Below, piece by piece: positions 8,479-14,709 of a DNA stretch of 17,619 nt. Below the pieces are notes generated by a model. That model worked only from the letters and a program-made list of their open reading frames with translations, searched no databases and was not told where the DNA came from. The position numbers and the translations under genes were made by a program. The first letter of the stretch is position 1, and each line of letters starts with the position of its first letter. The stretch comes from Omnitrophica WOR_2 bacterium RIFCSPLOWO2_12_FULL_51_8 (lineage in GTDB: Bacteria; Omnitrophota; Gorgyraeia; Gygaellales; Profunditerraquicolaceae), in the NCBI GenBank assembly GCA_001805895.1, contig MHHD01000049.1, forward strand, positions 1-17,619, in the 5' to 3' direction.

Positions 8479-8499
8479 GCGTTTTTTTTGCTTTATAAT
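8472..8499 (+). promoter_or_regulatory. Divergent sigma-70-type promoter for the GGDEF gene
   Basis: On the plus strand, TTGTCA (8472-8477, 5/6) and TATAAT (8494-8499, 6/6) are separated by 16 bases containing eight T. Five of the six -35 bases are shared with the groES -35. The expected start near 8506 gives a leader of only about 14 bases with AAGGAG at 8507-8512. Confidence 0.88.
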
Positions 8500-8519
8500 C
8501 TGCCTTAAGGAGAAAAACA

Positions 8520-9359
8520 ATGGCTACCAAATACTTCGGCCTGGAACAGGCAAAGACGGATTTTCTGACTAAGTTTTACCAGCGCGAATACCTTGACCTG
8601 TTTCTGGAGAATATCCTGCTCGAGAGCAGGCTGAATAAAAGGGAATTTTGCCTGGCGGTTGTCGACCTGGACCACTTCAAAAGGATTAACGACCGCTTCG
8701 GCCATGTCTTCGGAGACGAAATTTTAAAATACTTTTGCAGCACCCTGCGCCTGACGCTGACAAACACCAGGCATACCTCTTTCCGTTATGGCGGCGACGA
8801 GTTCGTAGTAGTGTTCCAGGAAAAAAACTCCAAGGAGGCTTACCGCCTGCTGCGTAAATTCAGCTATAATTTAAGCCGCCGGCCCTTCCTGATGCATAAC
8901 CGCTTTTACCGGGTGACATCCTCCAGCGGTATTGCCTGCTTTCCCAATGACGCCACCACCCCGGATGAATTGGTAAAAATGGCTGACTCCGCCGCCTATT
9001 TTTCCAAGAGGAACGGCCGCAACCTGACCACTATGTCGCGCAAAATCAAATACCTGAGGCTGCGCAATAATTTTCTCGCGGTTTGCTGCCTCCTGTCCAT
9101 CCTCTGGTCTTCCTACCGCCTTTACCGCGCCATGAACATCTTTATCGATCCGGCATTCAAAAAGATACGGAATGTCCGCGTTACCCTAAAACCGGAATAC
9201 TTAGATGTATTGGTATTGAAAAACGGGGCCTTTCTGGAAGGGAGAATCCTTGCCGAAACCGATGACAGGATCATCTTCAGCATCTATCTGAAAAGCGGCG
9301 AGGGTAACAGCGTCTTCCATAAGTCCGAAATCGCCCAGATCAAACGCCGCAGCAGATAA
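8520..9359 (+). CDS. Membrane-attached GGDEF protein (putative diguanylate cyclase) with a C-terminal beta-rich domain
   Basis: The protein has 279 residues. The GGDEF domain fills residues about 15-172: DLDHFKRINDRFGHVFGD (49-66) carries the metal- and GTP-binding residues, RYGGDEF (89-95) is the intact active-site loop, and a typical SKRNGRN end follows. It should make cyclic di-GMP from two GTP. The inhibitory RxxD site expected at 82-85 reads NTRH, so product feedback is probably absent. There is no N-terminal sensor domain. One membrane segment is likely at about 184-202, followed by a small domain (about 218-279; KNGAFLEGRILAETDDRIIF then HKSEIAQI) that resembles LSm/SH3-like beta-barrels. 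The ribosome site AAGGAG lies 7 bases before the ATG. It is divergent from groES and convergent with the TPR gene, whose stop is 8 bases away. Confidence 0.92.
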   Translation: MATKYFGLEQAKTDFLTKFYQREYLDLFLENILLESRLNKREFCLAVVDLDHFKRINDRFGHVFGDEILKYFCSTLRLTLTNTRHTSFRYGGDEFVVVFQEKNSKEAYRLLRKFSYNLSRRPFLMHNRFYRVTSSSGIACFPNDATTPDELVKMADSAAYFSKRNGRNLTTMSRKIKYLRLRNNFLAVCCLLSILWSSYRLYRAMNIFIDPAFKKIRNVRVTLKPEYLDVLVLKNGAFLEGRILAETDDRIIFSIYLKSGEGNSVFHKSEIAQIKRRSR

Positions 9360-9367
9360 TCGCTGGC

Positions 9368-11008
9368 TTAGAAGCCGGCCCTGCCTGAAATCAAGGCTTC
9401 CATTGCCCGGGAGAATTCCGCATCGATATCGGCTCTTAGCTTAAGCGCCTGCCGGTAATGCGCGATAGCCAGGGCGGGCTGCCGGCTGTGGAAATAGGCC
9501 ACGGCTAAACTATTGTGCGCCTCGGCGTAATCCGGCTTAAGCTCCAGCGCCTTTTTAAAATTCTCCTCAGCCAGGTCAAATTCCCGCTGGTTCAGGTAAA
9601 TTATCCCCAGATGATAGCGGGCCTCTGATAACTCCGGGTTAAACCGGATCGCCAGTTTAAAATACCTGATTGCCTCAGGGACATCGCCCTTCAGGTAATA
9701 ATAAATATTTCCCAGGTTAAAACAGGGGTCGGCGTATTCCGGCCGCAGCTCGAGGCTTTTTTTAAATTCCCGGATCGCGCCTTCGATGTTGCCCTCCTGA
9801 TAATAAACATCGCCCATATTGTTGCGCGCCTTAGGGCTTAAGGGAGATACTTCCAGCGTCTGCCGCCAGAACCTCGCCTGCGTCTTCCAGTCTTCGTTCC
9901 TGGCTACGGTCCTTGCCCCGTAGCCGGCGATCATCAGCCAGGCGATCGCCAGCGCCAGGGGCCTCCTGCCCTCCGGTTGGCTTAGCCGGTCATAGAAAAA
10001 CGCCAGCGCCATACTCAAGGCTACCGACGGGAAATAAACGTACCTTTCGGCGACCAGCCAGCACACCGGCCTTGGGCTGTAGGTCGGCGCCAGGAATAAA
10101 ACGAAAATCCCGATGGCAAAAAAAATCATCTTCGCCTTCTTGTAAATCCAGGGGAGCAAAATCAGAACAATAGCCAGTGTAACTATGCCCGTATGGATGG
10201 CCCGGGCGCTTACTATCATCGGCTCATGGTAGATAGTCAGGCCTGCCGGCCAGAGCAATAACCTTAAGTGAGTGAATACCGAGTAGGTGAGGTTATAAAC
10301 CGGGTTGGTCCAGCTTGCCCCGCTCTCACCGATATTTTTCGCTACCTGGGCAACGTGGTTAAGGACAAAATTCCTGGCTAAAATAAGCCGGACAGCGGTA
10401 ACCGCCAAAAACGGCAGCCATAATTTCCAGTTCCGGCGCCATCTCTGAAAAGTCAAATCCGAAAAGATAATGAACAGCGGCACCAGGGCCAAAAAACTGA
10501 TATGGTTGACGAGAAAATAGGCAAACATCGTTAGGCAGCACAGGTACCGCCCCGGCCTAAAGCGGCCTTGACCGTCCGGCCCGTAAGAAGAAGCGCGGTA
10601 CAAGAGGTAAATAGCAAAAATAAAAAAGCCGAGGACGCAATAAGGCCTCCCGGAGATCCAGCTCACCGCCTCGGTATGGATGGGGTGCGCGGCAAAAAGG
10701 CCGGCGCCTAAGAAAGCGGCCTCGGTTTTAAAGAATAGGCATAGGAAAATAAAGGCTAAAACGGAATTGACAGAATGCAGAAGCACATTGGTCAGGTGAT
10801 AACTAAAGGGATTGAGTTTTCCCGTCAGGTAATTCAGGGAATTAAGCAGGCCGGGCGGGCTGAAGAGGTACTGGGCCGCATTATTCACAGAGGGGTTATT
10901 GACTATCGAGGTGAGGTCGTCGCAGATAAAGGCGCCGTTTAAGGAATTGGCGTAAACCAGGAAACAGAGCGCGATGAGGATAAGAGAGAGATATTTCTTC
11001 GGCAGCAT
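9368..11008 (-). CDS. Polytopic GT-C-like membrane protein with C-terminal TPR repeats
   Basis: The protein has 546 residues. The first 385 or so hold roughly nine to ten hydrophobic segments. An acidic pair D30-D31 lies in the first outside loop (NGAFICDDL), and HPIHTEAVSWISGR (108-121) follows. Both are typical of the GT-C fold of TMTC/PMT-like proteins, which transfer sugars from lipid carriers to proteins. Four TPR units follow at 394-427, 428-462, 463-496 and 497-530. The likely role is membrane glycosyltransfer or envelope assembly; the substrate is unknown. The ATG overlaps the coaX stop in a TAATG arrangement, so translation is probably coupled. The coaX hairpin cluster begins 22 bases upstream of this start and could modulate it. 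No clear terminator follows; a 7-bp stem at 9362-9379 lacks a T-run. Confidence 0.87.
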   Translation of the reverse strand: MLPKKYLSLILIALCFLVYANSLNGAFICDDLTSIVNNPSVNNAAQYLFSPPGLLNSLNYLTGKLNPFSYHLTNVLLHSVNSVLAFIFLCLFFKTEAAFLGAGLFAAHPIHTEAVSWISGRPYCVLGFFIFAIYLLYRASSYGPDGQGRFRPGRYLCCLTMFAYFLVNHISFLALVPLFIIFSDLTFQRWRRNWKLWLPFLAVTAVRLILARNFVLNHVAQVAKNIGESGASWTNPVYNLTYSVFTHLRLLLWPAGLTIYHEPMIVSARAIHTGIVTLAIVLILLPWIYKKAKMIFFAIGIFVLFLAPTYSPRPVCWLVAERYVYFPSVALSMALAFFYDRLSQPEGRRPLALAIAWLMIAGYGARTVARNEDWKTQARFWRQTLEVSPLSPKARNNMGDVYYQEGNIEGAIREFKKSLELRPEYADPCFNLGNIYYYLKGDVPEAIRYFKLAIRFNPELSEARYHLGIIYLNQREFDLAEENFKKALELKPDYAEAHNSLAVAYFHSRQPALAIAHYRQALKLRADIDAEFSRAMEALISGRAGF

Positions 11009-11853
11009 TATTTGACCCTTCGGCGCAGGCCACGGCTTCCAGCCGTGGGTCTTTGCTCAGGGTTCCGCCCCACGGGCGGAATAGAAAGGTGCCACGGGCT
11101 TTGCCCGTGGGGCTCCACTATTGTATCATAAATCAGCTTCAGGCCCTTGAGGGTTAAATCCTGCTCAACCTTATCAATGGCCCGGCAGTATTTGGACATC
11201 AGCCTGATATTGCCGCCGGTACCAATGACTTGCGCCTTTAGGCCGATTTTCTGCTTTATTCTCTCGGATAGTCCGTCGCTTAAGCTGGCAAACCCGTAGA
11301 TGATGCCGCTCAGCATGCTGCCTGCCGTATCCCGGCCGATTAATTCCCGCGGCAGGGCTAATTTTATCTTTGGCAATAATGCCGCGCGTTTGCTGAGCGC
11401 CTCCAGGGATATCTCTAGGCCGGGCAGGATCAATCCTCCTAAATACTCTCCCTTTTTAGACACAGCATCAAAGGTAATGGCGGTGCCGAAATCAATAATC
11501 ACCAGCGGCGCCTGGAAAAACGCTAATCCGGCATAGGCATTGACTAAACGGTCCTGTCCGACTTGGCCGGGCCTTTGGTAAAGATTCTTGATTGGCACCT
11601 TAATATCCTTACCTATTATATAGGGCTTAACCGCAGTCAGCAGCCGCAGATCCCTGGCAAGGATTTTCGTTACCAGAGGCGCCACGCTGCAGACCAGACA
11701 GGCCTCAACCAAGCTCCCCTCCTTTAGGACAGAGCTTAGCTTACGTAGATTATAGGACTTGGTAGGCAGATCAAATTTCCGCGCCAGTTTCCCGGCACTG
11801 AACAGTCCGAAGGTAATATTGGTATTGCCGATATCAATGGCGAGCAGTCTCAT
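11008..11853 (-). CDS. coaX: Type III pantothenate kinase CoaX with repeat-encoded C-terminal tail
   Basis: The enzyme phosphorylates pantothenate, the first step of coenzyme A synthesis. The product has 281 residues from the ATG at 11853; the frame extends upstream to 11955, but the family start is MRLLAIDIGNTN. Motifs: DIGNTNITFG (phosphate loop with D7), GQDRLVNAYAG with D101, IIDFGTAITFDAV with D121, YLGGLILPGLEISLEAL, GRDTAGSMLSG and IGTGGN. It overlaps the end of uvrB by 20 bases. The conserved part ends near residue 244. Residues about 247-281 (rich in P, G and R) are encoded by a cluster of short palindromes (11030-11110), and their composition is unlike the rest. I infer that the native stop was displaced by a repeat insertion. 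The tail is unlikely to be part of the active site, so activity is probably retained. Confidence 0.94.
   Translation of the reverse strand: MRLLAIDIGNTNITFGLFSAGKLARKFDLPTKSYNLRKLSSVLKEGSLVEACLVCSVAPLVTKILARDLRLLTAVKPYIIGKDIKVPIKNLYQRPGQVGQDRLVNAYAGLAFFQAPLVIIDFGTAITFDAVSKKGEYLGGLILPGLEISLEALSKRAALLPKIKLALPRELIGRDTAGSMLSGIIYGFASLSDGLSERIKQKIGLKAQVIGTGGNIRLMSKYCRAIDKVEQDLTLKGLKLIYDTIVEPHGQSPWHLSIPPVGRNPEQRPTAGSRGLRRRVK
11030..11110. repeat. Cluster of three 8-3-8 hairpins at the 3' end of coaX
   Basis: Three 19-base perfect hairpins with the same geometry (8-bp stem, 3-base loop): CCACGGCT-TCC-AGCCGTGG at 11030-11048, TTCCGCCC-CAC-GGGCGGAA at 11063-11081 and CCACGGGC-TTT-GCCCGTGG at 11092-11110. 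Units one and three share 15 of 19 bases. The cluster lies inside the coaX frame and ends 22 bases before the downstream ATG. Confidence 0.93.
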
Positions 11854-13816
11854 ACGTCCCTCTGATTTCCTTGATTTTGTCGCGCAGTTGGGCCGCCTTT
11901 TCGAACTGCAGGTTTCGCGCGCAGAGCTCCATTTCATACTCCAACTCCGCAGCATATTTTTTTAATTCATACTCGTCTTTGTCCTGGCCGGTCAAATCCT
12001 GCACGAATTTTTCTGCCCCCGCCAGATCTTCAATCCCTTGCTTGATCGCCTTCTGGATCGAACGCGGGGTAATCTTATTTTGCGCGTTGAATTCTAACTG
12101 TTTGTTCCTGCGGCGGCTGCTCTCGGCAATCGCCTTTTGCATCGAACCGGTCAGGTTATCCGCGTACATAATCACCGTCCCGTTGACATTCCGGGCAGCG
12201 CGGCCGGCAGTCTGAATCAGGCTGGTTGCCGAACGCAGGAACCCTTCCTTGTCCGCGTCCAATATCGCCACCAGCGATACCTCCGGCAGGTCCAAGCCTT
12301 CCCGAAGCAGGTTTATTCCCACTAAGCAGTCAAAGTCCTTTTCCCTCAACGACTTCAGGATTTTGGAGCGCTCAATGGTCTGGATTTCCGAATGCAGGTA
12401 TTTTACCCTTAACCCCTTTTCCTGCAAATAGTTGGTCAATTCCTCGGACATGCGCTTAGTCAGGGTGGTTACCAGAACCCGTTCGTTTTTTTTGGCGCGT
12501 TCTTTTATTTCGGCGGCTAAGTCCTCGATCTGGCCGTTTGCCGGCCGGATGATCATCCAGGGATCCACTAATCCTGTAGGCCGGATGATTTGCTCGATGA
12601 CGCGGCCGACGCTTTCCTTCATCTCGTATTCGCCGGGCGTGGCGGAAACAAAGACCATCCTTTTGGTGATGGCGTTAAATTCCTCGAATTTTAACGGCCG
12701 GTTATCCAAGCAGGACGGCAGCCGGAAACCATAGTCTACCAAGACTTCCTTCCTGGCCCGGTCGCCCTCATACATTCCCCTGATTTGAGGCACGGTAGCG
12801 TGCGACTCGTCAATAATCGTAAGGAAGTCTCCGGGGAAATAATCAATCATCGAATATGGCCGGCTGCCGGCAGGGCGGCCGGAAAGGTGCCGCGAATAAT
12901 TTTCGATCCCGTGGCAGTAACCGATTTCTTTAAGCATTTCCAGATCGTAATGCGTCCGCGATTCTAAGCGCTGGGCCTCCAGTAATTTGCCGTTGGCGCG
13001 CAAAAATTTAAGCCGCTGCTCTAATTCCTGGAGGATTGATCCTGCGGCGGCGTCAATCGCTCCCGGCGAAACCATAAAGTGCTTGGCCGGATAAATAGCG
13101 GTTTTCTCCAGCAGGCTGATCGTATCCGCGGATACCGGATCGATTTCGGATATTCTTTCTATAGTCTCTCCCGCCAACTCTACGCGCAGCGCGTGCTCCA
13201 GGTAGGAGGGAAATACTTCCACTACATCGCCCCTTACCCGGATCCTGCCGCGGATGAATTCGTAATCGTTCCTTTCATACTGGAGCTGAATCAGGCCGGC
13301 GATCAGCCCGTCCCGGGGAATTTTTTTGCCCTTTTCCAGGAAGACGAGCATTTCGCGGTAATCCTGCGGGGAACCGAGATTATAAATGCAGGAGACCGAG
13401 GCAACGATTAAACAATCGCTGCGCGACATCAAAGAGGTAGTCGCGGAAAGGCGCAGGCGGTCGAGCCGCTCGTTAATCGAAGAATCTTTTTCGATATAAG
13501 TATCCGTGGAAGGGATATAGGCCTCCGGCTGGTAATAGTCGTAATAACTGACAAAATACTCTACCGCGTTCTGCGGAAAAAATTCCTTAAATTCCGAATA
13601 CAGCTGGGCGGCCAGAGTCTTATTGTGGGATATTACCAGGGTGGGCAGGTTAAGTTCGGCGATACAGTTAGCCAGGGTAAAGGTCTTGCCGGAACCGGTA
13701 ACGCCGAGCAGGGTATGGAATTTTTCCCCTCTCCTGACCGACTCTGCCAGCGCCCTTATCGCTGCCGGCTGGTCGCCGCAGGGCTTGTAGTTCGAAACCA
13801 GTTGGAACTTTTGCAT
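11834..13816 (-). CDS. uvrB: UvrABC excinuclease subunit B, 660 aa
   Basis: This is the DNA-damage verification and loading subunit of nucleotide excision repair, a helicase-like ATPase acting with UvrA and UvrC. The family start (FQLVSNYKPCGDQPAAI) sets the ATG at 13816, 11 bases after the nadC stop. The frame could reach 13906, but that would overlap nadC and add residues foreign to the family. Walker A is GVTGSGKT (38-45). The damage-probing beta-hairpin lies at about 87-115 (YYDYYQPEAYIPSTDTY). DESHATVPQIRGMY and QTAGRAARN are helicase motifs, and the UVR motif that binds UvrC lies near 621-655. Length is normal. No clear Shine-Dalgarno precedes the ATG, which fits coupling to nadC. Unlike valS and coaX, this gene carries no repeat insertion that I can see. 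Confidence 0.98.
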   Translation of the reverse strand: MQKFQLVSNYKPCGDQPAAIRALAESVRRGEKFHTLLGVTGSGKTFTLANCIAELNLPTLVISHNKTLAAQLYSEFKEFFPQNAVEYFVSYYDYYQPEAYIPSTDTYIEKDSSINERLDRLRLSATTSLMSRSDCLIVASVSCIYNLGSPQDYREMLVFLEKGKKIPRDGLIAGLIQLQYERNDYEFIRGRIRVRGDVVEVFPSYLEHALRVELAGETIERISEIDPVSADTISLLEKTAIYPAKHFMVSPGAIDAAAGSILQELEQRLKFLRANGKLLEAQRLESRTHYDLEMLKEIGYCHGIENYSRHLSGRPAGSRPYSMIDYFPGDFLTIIDESHATVPQIRGMYEGDRARKEVLVDYGFRLPSCLDNRPLKFEEFNAITKRMVFVSATPGEYEMKESVGRVIEQIIRPTGLVDPWMIIRPANGQIEDLAAEIKERAKKNERVLVTTLTKRMSEELTNYLQEKGLRVKYLHSEIQTIERSKILKSLREKDFDCLVGINLLREGLDLPEVSLVAILDADKEGFLRSATSLIQTAGRAARNVNGTVIMYADNLTGSMQKAIAESSRRRNKQLEFNAQNKITPRSIQKAIKQGIEDLAGAEKFVQDLTGQDKDEYELKKYAAELEYEMELCARNLQFEKAAQLRDKIKEIRGTYETARH

Positions 13817-13827
13817 CGGAGGCTTGG

Positions 13828-14709
13828 CTATATGACTTCCAGGCTGACATCCACGGAGTCGATGGAATGGGTCAGGTCGCCGATGGAGATAATCTCCACT
13901 CCGCAAGAGGCAATTCGTTCGATGTTTTTTAAATCCACTCCTCCGGAAACCTCTAATTTGGTAGGCGGATGGTGGCTTTTAAACTCGGTATTATTCCTGA
14001 TCTTGACCGCCTTCTTAATATCGGCCAGGCTCATGTTATCCAGCATAATCACATCCGGCTTAAAACGCAGGGCGTGTCTGAATTCCTCTAAATTCTGCGC
14101 CTCGATCTCGATTTTGAGGCCCTTAGGTACGCTCGGCAGCCGGTCGAGTCCGTCGGTAACCTTGATGTGGTTATCCTTGATCAGGATCATTTCATCCAGG
14201 CCCATGCGATGGTTATATCCCCCTCCGACCCTGACGGCGTATTTTTGCAGCTCGCGTAATCCGGGGAGAGTCTTACGGGTATCGGTAATCTTCGTTTTGC
14301 AGGGTTCGATCTTCCGGACATATTGCCGGGTCTTTGTGGCTACGGCGGAAAGCATGGAAAGCAGATTGAGCGCTACGCGCTCCGCGGCCAGGATGCCCGC
14401 GGCATGACCGGAGATCCTGGCTAGAACCTTGCCATTTTTTACCTTCTGCCCCTCTCTGGCTAAGGGCCTGAAAACGATCCCCTGATCCGCGATTTTAAAT
14501 ACCCGTTCCGCCACCTGCAGTCCGCAGGCCACAAATTCCTCTTTGGCCAAAAATACCGCCTCCACCTTCTTATCTTTGGGGATAGTCAGCGCCGTAGTAA
14601 TGTCTCCCCGGCCGATATCTTCGATCAGTGCCTGGCGCACGATGCGATCTACCTTTTCCGGGTCTAACCCAAACTTCTTCTCAGAAAGAAAATGCTTATT
14701 TGAGGGCAT
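13828..14709 (-). CDS. nadC: Nicotinate-nucleotide pyrophosphorylase (quinolinate phosphoribosyltransferase), 293 aa
   Basis: The enzyme makes nicotinate mononucleotide from quinolinate and PRPP in de novo NAD synthesis. Motifs: EDIGRGDITT (30-39), ERVALNLLSMLSAVAT (110-125), DTRKTLPGLR (143-152), GGGYNHRMGLDEMILIKDNH (162-181), IEIEAQ (200-205), DVIMLDNM and LEVSGGVDLKNI. Length is at the upper end of the normal range because of a short N-terminal extension. The start overlaps the valS end by 14 bases, and no strong ribosome site is seen, so it is probably translated by coupling. nadA and nadB are not in the window. Confidence 0.97.
   Translation of the reverse strand: MPSNKHFLSEKKFGLDPEKVDRIVRQALIEDIGRGDITTALTIPKDKKVEAVFLAKEEFVACGLQVAERVFKIADQGIVFRPLAREGQKVKNGKVLARISGHAAGILAAERVALNLLSMLSAVATKTRQYVRKIEPCKTKITDTRKTLPGLRELQKYAVRVGGGYNHRMGLDEMILIKDNHIKVTDGLDRLPSVPKGLKIEIEAQNLEEFRHALRFKPDVIMLDNMSLADIKKAVKIRNNTEFKSHHPPTKLEVSGGVDLKNIERIASCGVEIISIGDLTHSIDSVDVSLEVI

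Larger units (their letters stand above)
8451..8499. repeat. 49-bp quasi-palindrome forming the divergent promoter
   Basis: Around the central T of TTGTCAA (8475), the two 24-base arms are complementary at 21 positions. Both arms consist of half of the -35, an A/T-run spacer and a TATAAT box. Confidence 0.9.

Noticed and set aside
9362..9379. Bidirectional terminator between the GGDEF and TPR genes
   Set aside because: The stem is only 7 bp with a wobble pair and lacks T-runs on both strands.
13817..13906. Longer N-terminus for uvrB
   Set aside because: The extra 30 residues are unlike UvrB and overlap nadC; the conserved start is at 13816.
13625..14407. A 260-codon plus-strand open frame opposite uvrB and nadC
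   Set aside because: It is antisense to two clear conserved enzymes, shows no family motif and has no ribosome site. It is a shadow frame.
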